Positions 29,783 through 38,280 of a stretch of DNA of 64,000 nucleotides are shown in pieces. A program made the position numbers and the translations under genes. Numbering within the stretch: the first letter of the stretch is position 1; every line of letters begins with the position of its first letter. The DNA lies in NCBI RefSeq assembly GCF_001436645.1, contig NZ_AYZI01000006.1, positions 1-64,000 on the forward strand, given 5' to 3'. The notes beneath the pieces are model-generated. The model did no database searches. It was not told where the DNA came from and was given only the letters and a program-made list of their open reading frames with translations. The stretch is from Fructilactobacillus florum DSM 22689 = JCM 16035. Lineage in GTDB: Bacteria > Bacillota > Bacilli > Lactobacillales > Lactobacillaceae.

Positions 29783-30895
29783 CTACTCCAAAATCTTTCC
29801 TGCTTGAATCCGAAAAACAGCCGGACTGTGAATGAGCTTCATCGTAATATCGCTCATGCTAGTTGTTGTCAAAAACGTCTGCACTTTATCTTGAATAGCC
29901 GTCAACAAATGGGTTTGCCGCTCACAATCTAACTCGGATAAAACATCGTCTAATAATAAGACTGGATACTCCCCGGTTTCCTCTTTCATCAGATCAATTT
30001 CTGCTAGTTTGGTAGCCAGCGCTGCAGTTCGTTGTTGTCCTTGAGAACCATACACAGCTACGTCCTTTCCGTTTACCAAAAATCGTAAATCATCGCGATG
30101 TGGTCCAAACAACGTGGCCCCTTGACGAATTTCTTTATCTCGATTGGCTTCAAATTGGGCGCGCAAGCCCTGGTAGATACTCTCAACTGAAGTCAGTTTG
30201 TCCTTGGGAAGCGCTGTTACATAACTAAACTTCAAGATTTCTTTTTGATGCGAAATTTCTTGATGAATGGACTGAGACCAGTGTTGTAATTTTTGTAACA
30301 ACTGCACTCGTTGATAGATCACTTCGGCAGCATACGCCGCTAATTGATCAGACAAAACAGCTAAGTAAACCAAATCATGAGCCTGATGGAAATGCAATTG
30401 ACGCAAGTAGTTATTTCTTTGCTTTAAAATATGTCGATACTGCGTAACATTATAAAGATAGCGGTTACTCATCTGACCAAACTCGATATCCATGAATCGA
30501 CGTCGTTGTTGCGGTGCTCCTTTTACCAACTTGAGATCCTCGGGCGCGAACAAAATTACATTTAATGCGCCAATATAACTGGATAATTTTGCTTGTTCGA
30601 TGTGATTTAACTTAGCTCGCTTATTTTTGGGACGTAAACTCAGTTCTAGCTGGATCGTACCTGCGTTCCGCTGGACAACCCCGCATAAATCAGCCGTGGC
30701 CGCCTCCCAACTAATTAATTCCCGGTTATTATTAGTCCGATGACTGCGCGTCAAGGCCAAAACGTAGAGTGCCTCTAACAGATTAGTTTTTCCCTGCGCA
30801 TTGGCTCCGATTAACACGTTAATGCCAGACGAAAAATGAGCTTGCAACTTTTGATAATTACGAAAATTTTGTAATTTTAAGTCTGTCACCTGCAT
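29783..30895 (-). CDS. recF: DNA replication and repair protein RecF
   Basis: SMC-like ATPase of 370 aa that helps load RecA at gaps. Walker [14 protein letters not shown] at about 33-45, signature GSQGQQRT, and Walker [12 protein letters not shown] near residue 320. It follows yaaA by 8 bp with a GTAGGCGG ribosome site; standard origin gene order. Confidence 0.97.
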   Translation of the reverse strand: MQVTDLKLQNFRNYQKLQAHFSSGINVLIGANAQGKTNLLEALYVLALTRSHRTNNNRELISWEAATADLCGVVQRNAGTIQLELSLRPKNKRAKLNHIEQAKLSSYIGALNVILFAPEDLKLVKGAPQQRRRFMDIEFGQMSNRYLYNVTQYRHILKQRNNYLRQLHFHQAHDLVYLAVLSDQLAAYAAEVIYQRVQLLQKLQHWSQSIHQEISHQKEILKFSYVTALPKDKLTSVESIYQGLRAQFEANRDKEIRQGATLFGPHRDDLRFLVNGKDVAVYGSQGQQRTAALATKLAEIDLMKEETGEYPVLLLDDVLSELDCERQTHLLTAIQDKVQTFLTTTSMSDITMKLIHSPAVFRIQAGKILE

Positions 30896-30903
30896 ACAGC
30901 CGC

Positions 30904-31122
30904 CTACTTAGCCTTGATAAAAAAAAGACCCGTTTCAGGGACTCTGATCGTATCACCCGGATACAATTTTTTCCCTCGCCGATTTTCTGGATCATCATTA
31001 ACAAAGACCGCCTTTTCACGCAAATACCACTTGGCTTGTCCACCAGAAGCAATAATATCCTGCATCTTTAATAATTGACCCAATGTTATATAGGGAGTGT
31101 TGATTACAACCTCTTTTTTCAT
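30904..31122 (-). CDS. yaaA: S4-domain RNA-binding protein YaaA
   Basis: Protein of 72 aa consisting of a single S4-type RNA-binding fold (LGQLLKMQDIIASGGQAKWYLREKAVFVN). Conserved between dnaN and recF in Firmicutes; thought to act in ribosome assembly in B. subtilis. First gene of the transcript after the dnaN terminator, with a TATAAT box at 31148-31153 on the minus strand. Confidence 0.93.
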   Translation of the reverse strand: MKKEVVINTPYITLGQLLKMQDIIASGGQAKWYLREKAVFVNDDPENRRGKKLYPGDTIRVPETGLFFIKAK

Positions 31123-31147
31123 CCTGCACCCGCTTTCAATTATCTTA

Positions 31148-31153
31148 ATTATA
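31148..31153 (-). promoter_or_regulatory. -10 element of the yaaA-recF-gyrB-gyrA promoter
   Basis: Perfect TATAAT on the minus strand, 25 bp before the yaaA start and downstream of the dnaN terminator. The -35 region is poor. Confidence 0.5.
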
Positions 31154-31242
31154 CGCTAAAAATCCTAAAAAGTACATATTGCCCATTTATAGACGATCTC
31201 AGCGATGTATAACTTTTTGCGATAAAAATCACCATTAGGAAT

Positions 31243-31278
31243 AAAAAAAGCGCATATCGAATGATATGCGCTTTTTTT
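31243..31278 (-). terminator. Intrinsic terminator of dnaA-dnaN
   Basis: Stem AAAGCGCATATC/GATATGCGCTTT with T run on the minus strand, 11 bp after dnaN. It separates dnaA-dnaN from yaaA-recF-gyrBA. Confidence 0.88.
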
Positions 31279-31289
31279 AAATTCTTTCT

Positions 31290-32429
31290 CTAAAAAGTTC
31301 TAACGGGCGTTATTAGTTGAATAAATTCATCTGGTCGCTCCAACGGCTTAATGGTAAAGGGGCGAAGTGCCGAAGTAAAGGCCACTTCGACTGGAACCGA
31401 TCCAAAGACCCGCAGTGCTTCTCGCAAATAATCTGGGTTAAATGAAATTTCAAGATCATTGCCACTCAAAGCTTGTGGTTCTAAATTTTCTTCAACCTTT
31501 CCGACATCTGGAGAATTACCGGTAATCATAACTTGCTTATCTGCCGGCTTAATCGTTAGTTTAATCACATTATTCCGAGATTCATGTGACAACAGCGAAG
31601 CTCGCTCAACTGCTGCTAGAAGCTCACCAGCTGCAAACTGAACTTTTGTATCCGAACTATTAGGAATTAGACGGGAAGTATCAGGATAGTTTCCTTCTAG
31701 CAGGCGGGAATAAAACTGTGTTTCCCCGAAGGTAAACAACACCTGATTCTCTGACAAACTAAGTTTAATTAAATCTTCCTCATCGTCTAGCATGCGCGAA
31801 AGTTCTTTCAAACTATCGCCAGGAATGACGAAATCAGCTGGCGAGGTAAGTGGACTTTCCAATTCAACTTCGCGTTGACTTAATCGATGACTGTCCGTGG
31901 CTACTGCTAATAAATGTTTTTCCAACGTAAAGTGAACTCCAGTTAGAATGGGGCGACTTTCTTGTTTTGAAACCGCAATGACCGTTTGACTAATTACTTC
32001 TCGTAACAATTTAGCTGGTAGTTCAATTTGGTGCTCATGATCAATTTCTGGCAGGTGGGGATAGCCATTTGCATCTAGTCCATTAATATTAAATTCAGAA
32101 TTCCCAGATTTAATCGTGGTTTGATACTGATCAGCAACGTCTACTTGGAGTTCTCGATCTGGGAGTTTCTTGACAATTTCTGCAAAAAAACGGGCTGGTG
32201 AGAGTACCAAACTACCGGTTGCTTGAATCTGGAGTTCGTTATCAGGGTTAGCGGTACTAATCGTGGTTTGAATTGAAATATCTGCATTACTTCCAGTTAG
32301 CATAATTTCATGGTCAGTTACATCAATTTTTAATCCCGTTAAAATTGGAATGGTGGTCTTTGCAGAAATTGCTCGTTGCACCACATTGAGTGCCTTAATA
32401 AACGCAACACGATTAATTGAAAAATTCAT
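31290..32429 (-). CDS. dnaN: DNA polymerase III beta subunit (sliding clamp)
   Basis: Ring-forming processivity factor of 379 aa with three clamp domains and the C-terminal LITPVRTF characteristic of DnaN. It is 190 bp downstream of dnaA; that gap is part of the origin. ATG start with TAGGAGGCTGACC. Confidence 0.98.
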   Translation of the reverse strand: MNFSINRVAFIKALNVVQRAISAKTTIPILTGLKIDVTDHEIMLTGSNADISIQTTISTANPDNELQIQATGSLVLSPARFFAEIVKKLPDRELQVDVADQYQTTIKSGNSEFNINGLDANGYPHLPEIDHEHQIELPAKLLREVISQTVIAVSKQESRPILTGVHFTLEKHLLAVATDSHRLSQREVELESPLTSPADFVIPGDSLKELSRMLDDEEDLIKLSLSENQVLFTFGETQFYSRLLEGNYPDTSRLIPNSSDTKVQFAAGELLAAVERASLLSHESRNNVIKLTIKPADKQVMITGNSPDVGKVEENLEPQALSGNDLEISFNPDYLREALRVFGSVPVEVAFTSALRPFTIKPLERPDEFIQLITPVRTF

Positions 32430-32459
32430 ATGGTCAGCCTCCTAGCTGGGTTTAATTTA

Positions 32460-32597
32460 ATTAAAGTAAAAGACTTAGTAGTAGTAGCAGGACCTGTTAT
32501 TTGTGTTGATAACTAGGTGAATGGTTATTAACTGCACGCGCAGTCCCTGTTGATAACTTTGTGGGTAAACCAGACTAGTTTTTCATAGTTATCCACA
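32460..32597. other. oriC, dnaA-dnaN part: DnaA boxes and DnaA-trio
   Basis: In dnaA's reading direction: TTGTGG-flanked perfect box TTATCCACA (32589-32597 on the plus strand), then two TTATCAACA boxes (32548-32556, 32504-32512). Next come a G/C-rich step and five trinucleotides TAG-TAG-TAG-TAG-CAG (plus strand 32476-32490), then an A/T-only tract (32450-32470). The trio beside an A/T-rich unwinding region matches the basal unwinding system of Firmicutes origins. Confidence 0.82.
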
Positions 32598-32619
32598 AGT
32601 GCATTATATCATTAGGCAG

Positions 32620-33945
32620 TTAATGTTTTAATTCGGTTCGTAATTCAGTGAGTTGTTTTTTTAATTCAGGATCGGTCCCTAACCGTTGACTAACTTTTTT
32701 ACAAGCATTCATCACGGTGGTGTGATCTTTTCCACCAAAAGATTCGCCAATTTTGGGTAACGAATTATCAGTTAGTTCACGGGCGAGATACATTGCAATT
32801 TGGCGAGGTTGCACAATTGATTGGACTCTTTTTTTACCCTTTAGATCTCTGACAGAAACGCTGAAATAAGAGGCCGTGGTCTTAATGATGAGCTCTGGTG
32901 TTAGGGGATTTTTAGTCTGAGTTAATTTAAGTGATCGAAGTGATTCTGCAACTAAATCCATGGTAATCGGCGTTTGTTTTAAGGCCGCATAGGCTTTGAT
33001 GTGCGATAACGCCCCTTCTAGTTCTCGGACGTTTGAGTCGATCTGACCAGCAATGTAACTCATGACGTCGTCTGAGATATCAAGTCCCTCTGATTTGGCT
33101 TTTGCTCGTAAAATTGCAGAACGTGTTTCTAAATCGGGAGCGGTGATATCAACTGATAGTCCCCATTTGAACCGTGAAACCAACCGATCGGTTAGCGAAT
33201 TGATTTCATTGGGGAGCCGGTCAGCTGTCATTACAATTTGCTTATTTTCTTCATATAAAGCGTTAAAAGTATTGAAAAATTCGTCCTGAGTTCCTTCCTT
33301 GTTAGCCAGGAACTGAATATCGTCAACTAGGAGTAGATCAACTTTGCGATAAATACCGCGAAATTCCTGCATTTTATTGTTTTGCAGGGCGTCAATGAAG
33401 TCATTAGTAAATTTTTCGGTCGTAACATACTTCACAACGGCCTCTGGATGGTTAGCGAGGACTTTGTTACCGATGGCCTGCATCAGGTGGGTTTTACCAA
33501 GGCCAACTCCACCATAGAAAAAGAGTGGATTATAGACTTTTCCAGGATCCTCTGAGACGGCTAAAGCAGCCGCATGTGCCATCTGGTTTCCCTGCCCAAT
33601 TACAAAGGTATCAAACGTGTAGTTTGGATTGAGATGGGGATCAGTCACCGGCTTTTGGGTAACCGGTTGCTGGGGGCGTGTCAGCGGTTGGGCGTCACCT
33701 GGCAAGATGGTTTTGGGGGTGATATCTTGATGGGTAATACCGTAGGCATACTCAATAAATGATGAAGTTAAATTACTGTTCCAATAATCTTGGTGCAATG
33801 AGGTAGGCACCTCAATCGTGAGGACCTTTCCGTCAAAGGAAATTGGTTTTGCTGAATCAATCCATGTGGCAAACGTATTATGATCAAATTTAGGGTTTGC
33901 TTTGAATTTTGCTTTGATTTGATTCCAAAGGTCTGTTTCATTCAT
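32620..33945 (-). CDS. dnaA: Chromosomal replication initiator DnaA
   Basis: AAA+ initiator that binds TTATCCACA boxes and melts the origin, 441 aa. Domain I at the N-terminus, a Pro/Gln-rich linker (residues about 85-105), Walker A GGVGLGKTH near 149, Walker B LLLVDDIQF, and domain IV with the signature GGKDHTTVMNACKKV. Start at ATG 33945, with GGAGGACGA before it; the nine-codon upstream extension covers the ribosome site. First gene of dnaA-dnaN. Confidence 0.98.
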   Translation of the reverse strand: MNETDLWNQIKAKFKANPKFDHNTFATWIDSAKPISFDGKVLTIEVPTSLHQDYWNSNLTSSFIEYAYGITHQDITPKTILPGDAQPLTRPQQPVTQKPVTDPHLNPNYTFDTFVIGQGNQMAHAAALAVSEDPGKVYNPLFFYGGVGLGKTHLMQAIGNKVLANHPEAVVKYVTTEKFTNDFIDALQNNKMQEFRGIYRKVDLLLVDDIQFLANKEGTQDEFFNTFNALYEENKQIVMTADRLPNEINSLTDRLVSRFKWGLSVDITAPDLETRSAILRAKAKSEGLDISDDVMSYIAGQIDSNVRELEGALSHIKAYAALKQTPITMDLVAESLRSLKLTQTKNPLTPELIIKTTASYFSVSVRDLKGKKRVQSIVQPRQIAMYLARELTDNSLPKIGESFGGKDHTTVMNACKKVSQRLGTDPELKKQLTELRTELKH

Positions 33946-34000
33946 ACGAAGTCGTCCTCCTAGGAAAAACATAGCCGTAGTTTAGCACGAAAAAAATAAG

Positions 34001-34260
34001 TTTTCCACAGAGGTAATCAGTCTGTGTATAAATGTTTCACATTAGTGGTAAAAGTTTTCCACAAGGGTGTGAATTAAAATCAAGTCCAGGTAAAAAATTA
34101 AGTTTTCAACCACTTGCTGTGGATAACAAAAGCCTGTTATAAATAGTTTTAGACTAGATCTATAAATTTATTAACAACCTGTGGATAAAAATAAATAACA
34201 GCTGTGGATTTGTGGAAAATATTGGGAAAACATTGTTAATATATGCTACAGTTATCCACA
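34001..34260. other. oriC, upstream part: DnaA-box cluster before dnaA
   Basis: DnaA boxes at 34001-34009 and 34055-34063 (TTTTCCACA), 34118-34126 and 34180-34188 (inverted perfect boxes), 34203-34211 and 34211-34219 (inverted one-mismatch boxes sharing a base), and 34252-34260 (perfect). The 487-bp gap between dnaA and rpmH holds these plus the two divergent promoters and no gene. This is the incA/B-like part of a bipartite origin. Confidence 0.88.
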
Positions 34261-34333
34261 GGAATTCACAGGTGTTTTTTATGAAACTTTTTTTAAAGCC
34301 ACGGATTGTGGGCTGTAATCGGAAATTAGTTCT

Positions 34334-34361
34334 TTGCGCAAATTTTGTTTTGTGATATCAT
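34334..34361 (+). promoter_or_regulatory. Promoter of rpmH
   Basis: TTGCGC (34334-34339), 16-bp spacer and extended -10 TGA-TATCAT (34353-34361), about 70 bp upstream of rpmH. Confidence 0.5.
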
Positions 34362-34432
34362 TGAAAGGAAATACTAGTTAGAGTATTAATTAAGCGAATT
34401 AGGTAATCAAAAGAAAGTAAGGAGGGTTTGTA

Positions 34433-34567
34433 ATGAAGCGAACTTACCAACCTAAGAAACGTCACCGTAATCGGGTGCATGGTTTCCGTGCCCGGATGAG
34501 CACTAAAAATGGTCGTAGAGTATTAGCTCGTCGGCGGCAAAAAGGTAGAAAAGTATTGTCTGCATAG
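34433..34567 (+). CDS. rpmH: 50S ribosomal protein L34
   Basis: Very basic 44-aa protein beginning [19 protein letters not shown] and ending RKVLSA, full family length. Ribosome site AAGGAGG lies 8 nt before the ATG. First gene of the rightward rpmH-rnpA-yidC block next to the origin; a hairpin terminator follows, so downstream genes rely on read-through or their own promoters. Confidence 0.98.
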   Translation: MKRTYQPKKRHRNRVHGFRARMSTKNGRRVLARRRQKGRKVLSA

Positions 34568-34597
34568 ACCACTGATTCTTCGGTGGCCTTTTTTATT
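34568..34597 (+). terminator. Hairpin terminator or attenuator after rpmH
   Basis: Seven-bp stem CCACTGA/TCGGTGG (one G-T pair) with a 4-nt loop, followed by six T, between rpmH and rnpA. Confidence 0.7.
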
Positions 34598-34628
34598 TTA
34601 AACAGACGGTAGTTTGGAGACCCTTTTA

Positions 34629-34991
34629 ATGAAAAAGTCATATCGCGTAAAAAAGGAAGCAGAATTTCAGCAAGTTTTTGAAAAACATCAATCAGTTGCT
34701 AATCGACAATTTGTAATTTATCAAATGGAAAAACCGGGTCAGGTACATTTCCGAATTGGGATTTCGGTTGGGAAAAAAGTTGGCAATGCAGTACATCGGA
34801 ATTGGGTTAAACGGCGAATCCGCCAGACTATGACGGAACTAAAGCCTAAATTACGTCCGGATGTTGATATTTTGATAATTACTCGTCCGCAGGCGGATGG
34901 AATGTCGATGGACGCAGTGCGGGCGAGTCTCAGGCACGTATTAAAACTGGCCCAGCTCCTGGAAACTGATGAACATGGGGAAGAATCGTGA
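34629..34991 (+). CDS. rnpA: Ribonuclease P protein component
   Basis: Protein subunit of RNase P, which matures tRNA 5' ends, 120 aa. The signature RIGISVGKKVGNAVHRNWVKRRIRQ is intact. Start chosen at ATG 34629, with TTTGGAG 9 nt upstream; a TTG fifteen bases earlier overlaps the ribosome site. Its stop overlaps the GTG start of yidC (GTGA), indicating coupling. Confidence 0.97.
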   Translation: MKKSYRVKKEAEFQQVFEKHQSVANRQFVIYQMEKPGQVHFRIGISVGKKVGNAVHRNWVKRRIRQTMTELKPKLRPDVDILIITRPQADGMSMDAVRASLRHVLKLAQLLETDEHGEES

Positions 34992-35821
34992 AAAAAAATA
35001 AAAAATATCGTTTGCTAGCGCTGATCGGCAGTTTGGGAATTTTATTATCTGCTTGTAGTACAGCGCCAATTAATAGTCATAGCAGTGGTATCTGGGATGG
35101 TTTAATCGTTTATAATTTCTCGCGCGCCATTATTTGGCTATCACGAGCTTTTAATAACAATTATGGAATTGGAATCATTCTGTTCACAATTGTGGTTCGT
35201 ATTATCATCTTGCCACTGATGATTTATCAAACACGCAGTATGAAAAAGACTGGGGAGTTACAGCCGCAGCTGAAAGCTTTACAGCAAAAATATTCATCAC
35301 GAGATACTGAGACGATGATGAAGTTACAAACGGAACAACGCCAACTTTATAAAGAAGCTGGGGTGCATCCGATTGCTAGTATGCTACCGCTGATAGTTCA
35401 ACTGCCGATTATTTTTGCTTTGTATCAAGCAATTTTGCGAACGCCAGTGTTGAAAACGGGAGAGTTTCTCTGGTTACAATTGGGGAACCGCGATCCATAT
35501 CTGGTGTTACCAATTCTAGCAGCGCTCTTCACCTTCTTTAGTTCTTGGCTTTCGATGAAATCTCAACCGGAGACAAACGGAATGGTGATGATGATGACCA
35601 TTTTCATGCCGATTGTAATCTTTTTTACGGCCTTGAGTGTTCCATCTGCGCTTTCGCTATACTGGGTGGTGACTAATGCTTTCCAGGTGGTGCAGACGTT
35701 GTTTATTCAGAATCCGTGGAAAATGCAACGAGAACGGGATGAAAAGGCACGGGCTCAAAGGGAGCATGATCGAGCAGTTGCCAAGGCCGTTCGGCGGGCA
35801 AAACGCAGTCACAAAAAATAG
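34988..35821 (+). CDS. yidC: Membrane protein insertase YidC (lipoprotein form)
   Basis: Inserts and folds membrane proteins with or without SecYEG, 277 aa. N-terminal lipoprotein signal with lipobox LSAC (Cys about residue 22), five membrane segments, the positively charged groove Arg in VVRIIILPLMIYQTRSMKK, and a very basic C-terminal tail. GTG start overlapping rnpA. Origin-linked copy, as in other Firmicutes. Confidence 0.96.
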   Translation: MKKNKKYRLLALIGSLGILLSACSTAPINSHSSGIWDGLIVYNFSRAIIWLSRAFNNNYGIGIILFTIVVRIIILPLMIYQTRSMKKTGELQPQLKALQQKYSSRDTETMMKLQTEQRQLYKEAGVHPIASMLPLIVQLPIIFALYQAILRTPVLKTGEFLWLQLGNRDPYLVLPILAALFTFFSSWLSMKSQPETNGMVMMMTIFMPIVIFFTALSVPSALSLYWVVTNAFQVVQTLFIQNPWKMQRERDEKARAQREHDRAVAKAVRRAKRSHKK

Positions 35822-35828
35822 TTTAGGT

Positions 35829-35862
35829 AACCACGAATAGAAATATTCGTGGTTATTTTTTA
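35829..35862 (+). terminator. Intrinsic terminator after yidC
   Basis: Perfect 11-bp stem AACCACGAATA/TATTCGTGGTT with four-nt loop and T run. Confidence 0.85.
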
Positions 35863-35973
35863 ATCAATTATATTTTTCGAAATTTAATAATCTAAAATCT
35901 AAAAACCTCTTTTTAGTCGGTTGCTTTTGTGCTATGCTGAACAAATGAAATTAAATTGTGGGAGATTGAAATC

Positions 35974-36702
35974 ATGCCTAAGTACAAAGGCGACACGCTT
36001 GCAGCAGCAATTGAAAATGGATTAACAGCATTACAACTTGATCGAAAAAATGCACAAATAAAAATTTTACAGCAACCACAACCCGGTTTTTGGGGGTTAT
36101 TTAAGAAACCAGCACAAGTCGAAATCAAACGGCAGGCAGTTTCTAATGCTCAGCAAGCCACCTTGCCTGAGCAGCAACCTGAGGGAGAAGCAGCGCAACC
36201 AGTCACTCAGCGACCAGCTGCAACGCGGCCGCAGACTAGATTCGACAAAAACTATGCGGTGGTTCATGATCTAGCTACCTATTTGCAAAATGTTTTAGAC
36301 CAGCTGGGGATTACAGCAACGCTGAAAGTGGCAATGCCTACTAGTAAGTACGTGTACATTGATTGTCAGACGGATAAGGAAGGCTTGTTAATTGGAAAAC
36401 ACGGGCGTACGATTAATGCGCTTCAGCAACTTTGTGAATTTTATTTGAACAATCATGGGGTTAATTATGTTGAAGTAACCGTAGATACCGCTGATTACCG
36501 GGCACGACGTCGGGTGATTTTGTCTGATTTAGTGCGCAAGACGGCGAGAGATGTCCAAATGAGTGGTCAGCCTGTCCATCTGGATGCTATGCCAGCTGCA
36601 GAACGAAAACAGGTGCACAGTGAAATTGAGGTCTATGATGATTTGATGACCTATTCGATTGGAAATGATCCTAACCGCGAAGTAGTTGTGGCACCTCGAT
36701 AG
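35974..36702 (+). CDS. jag: KhpB/Jag (EloR) RNA-binding protein
   Basis: Protein of 242 aa: Jag-N domain (residues about 3-50), a Gln/Pro/Ala-rich linker, a KH domain with GKHG (about residue 143), and a C-terminal R3H domain (RRVILSDLVRKTARDV...AERKQVH). In streptococci it controls cell elongation with KhpA. Start at ATG 35974, with GGGAG 9 nt before; the upstream in-frame ATG 35956 lies before the ribosome site. Own promoter likely (extended -10 TGC-TATGCT upstream). Confidence 0.95.
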   Translation: MPKYKGDTLAAAIENGLTALQLDRKNAQIKILQQPQPGFWGLFKKPAQVEIKRQAVSNAQQATLPEQQPEGEAAQPVTQRPAATRPQTRFDKNYAVVHDLATYLQNVLDQLGITATLKVAMPTSKYVYIDCQTDKEGLLIGKHGRTINALQQLCEFYLNNHGVNYVEVTVDTADYRARRRVILSDLVRKTARDVQMSGQPVHLDAMPAAERKQVHSEIEVYDDLMTYSIGNDPNREVVVAPR

Positions 36703-36709
36703 TTATAAT

Positions 36710-36738
36710 TTGACAATGATAATGGTTAAATTTAACAT
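36710..36738 (+). promoter_or_regulatory. Promoter of mnmE
   Basis: Perfect TTGACA (36710-36715), 17-bp spacer and TAACAT (36733-36738), just after the jag stop. It would start an approximately 110-nt mnmE leader. Confidence 0.65.
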
Positions 36739-36772
36739 GAGATTAAGTTTAATTTATCTTGATAAAGTAGTG

Positions 36773-36822
36773 AAAGTACTTTGTCCCAGGGCAATCGCAT
36801 GTCTGGGGTGGGTACTTTTTTT
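36773..36822 (+). terminator. Leader terminator or attenuator upstream of mnmE
   Basis: Two-part stem AAAGTAC/GTACTTT (36773-36779, 36812-36818) and CCCAG/CTGGG (36785-36789, 36803-36807), followed by seven T. It lies between the mnmE promoter and gene, so it may regulate mnmE rather than end jag. Confidence 0.6.
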
Positions 36823-36853
36823 ATGTAATGAAGCGGTTGGGAGGCTTTGAAGC

Positions 36854-38245
36854 ATGTCATTGATGACAACGGATTACGATACAATTGCAGCTATTTCGAC
36901 TCCGCCAGGTGTTGGTGGGATCGCAATTGTTCGGGTGAGCGGGAGCACTGCTATTGCACTGGTTGAAAAGGTTTTTTCTGGACCAGATTTAACTAAAGTG
37001 GCAACTCATACGATTAACTACGGTCATCTGATCGATGCGGGTGCTCATCGAGAAACCGTTGATGAAGTCATGGTGACGGTAATGCGGGCGCCACAAACTT
37101 ATACTAAAGAAGATATCGTTGAGATTAATTGTCACGGAGGGATTGAAGTTACTAACCAAGTACTTCAGTTAGTTTTGCGGCAAGGGGCACGATTGGCCGA
37201 GCCGGGAGAATTTACCAAGCGGGCTTTTTTGAACGGTCGCATTGATTTATCGCAGTCCGAAGCAGTGATGGATTTGATCGATGCCAAGACAGCAACAGCA
37301 CAAAAGGCAGCGTTGAATCAGTTGGATGGTAGTTTGTCACGGGTGGTCAAACGATTGCGCCGAGAGTTAGTGGATTTACTGGCAAACGTTGAAGTGAATA
37401 TTGACTATCCCGAATACGATGGTGCAGAGACAGTCACCACGAAACTAATGCAAACAAAGACCAATAAAATTATGCAGGAACTAGATGAGCTACTACAGAC
37501 GGAACAACAAGGTAAAATCTTACGTGATGGCTTGGAAACCGCAATTGTTGGTCGGCCTAACGTGGGGAAATCTAGCCTATTAAATTGTTTATTACATGAA
37601 AATAAGGCAATTGTAACTGATGTTCCGGGAACGACCCGTGATGTTCTCGATGAGTATGTTAATGTGCGCGGGGTCCCGCTCCACCTGATTGATACGGCTG
37701 GGATTCGAAAAACTGACAACCAGGTGGAAAAGATCGGTGTCGATCGGTCCAAAGCGGCTTTGAAAAAGGCTGACTTGGTGTTGTTGGTATTAAATGCTAG
37801 TGAAAAACTAACGGCTGGTGACCGAGAGTTACTAGCAGCAACCCAAGACAGTAAACGCATAATCTTATTAAATAAAACTGATTTACCGGAACTAATTGAA
37901 CTAGATCAACTGGATGTTCCAAAAGCAACCCTTATAAAAACCTCTGCGGTAGCTGAAAATGGAACTAGGGCACTCGAAGCAGCGCTTGCAAAACTATTTT
38001 TTGAAGAGGGAGTTACTTCCACCCAGCTCGATGTCATGGTTACGAACGCTCGGCAGGCTAGCTTGTTAGAGCAGGCTCGGTCTGCTTTGCAGACTGTTTT
38101 GGAAGGGCTGAAGCAAGGGTTGCCAGTTGATATTGTTCAAATTGATTTACAACGAGCTTGGGAGTTTTTGGGTGAGATAACCGGTGACAACTATGATGAT
38201 GAATTGATGGATCAATTATTTAAAAAATTTTGTATTGGAAAATAA
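36854..38245 (+). CDS. mnmE: tRNA modification GTPase MnmE (TrmE)
   Basis: With MnmG it installs the 5-carboxymethylaminomethyl group on wobble U34 of certain tRNAs. 463 aa: N-terminal formyl-THF-binding domain, helical domain split around a G domain with GRPNVGKSS (G1), DVPGTTRD (G2/G3 region), DTAGI and NKTD, and the conserved C-terminal FCIGK with the required Cys. GGGAGG lies 9 nt before the ATG. mnmG follows after a 35-bp gap containing a parS-like site. Confidence 0.98.
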   Translation: MSLMTTDYDTIAAISTPPGVGGIAIVRVSGSTAIALVEKVFSGPDLTKVATHTINYGHLIDAGAHRETVDEVMVTVMRAPQTYTKEDIVEINCHGGIEVTNQVLQLVLRQGARLAEPGEFTKRAFLNGRIDLSQSEAVMDLIDAKTATAQKAALNQLDGSLSRVVKRLRRELVDLLANVEVNIDYPEYDGAETVTTKLMQTKTNKIMQELDELLQTEQQGKILRDGLETAIVGRPNVGKSSLLNCLLHENKAIVTDVPGTTRDVLDEYVNVRGVPLHLIDTAGIRKTDNQVEKIGVDRSKAALKKADLVLLVLNASEKLTAGDRELLAATQDSKRIILLNKTDLPELIELDQLDVPKATLIKTSAVAENGTRALEAALAKLFFEEGVTSTQLDVMVTNARQASLLEQARSALQTVLEGLKQGLPVDIVQIDLQRAWEFLGEITGDNYDDELMDQLFKKFCIGK

Positions 38246-38247
38246 AA

Positions 38248-38263
38248 TGTTTCATGTGAAACA
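38248..38263. other. parS-like site between mnmE and mnmG
   Basis: TGTTTCATGTGAAACA, 15 of 16 matches to the parS consensus, starting 3 bp after the mnmE stop codon. Confidence 0.85.
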
Positions 38264-38280
38264 CGAAGGGGGTTTTCCGA

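Noticed and set aside
34031-34046. A parS-like half-site in oriC (TGTTTCACATT)
   Set aside because: The second half does not match; only one arm is present.
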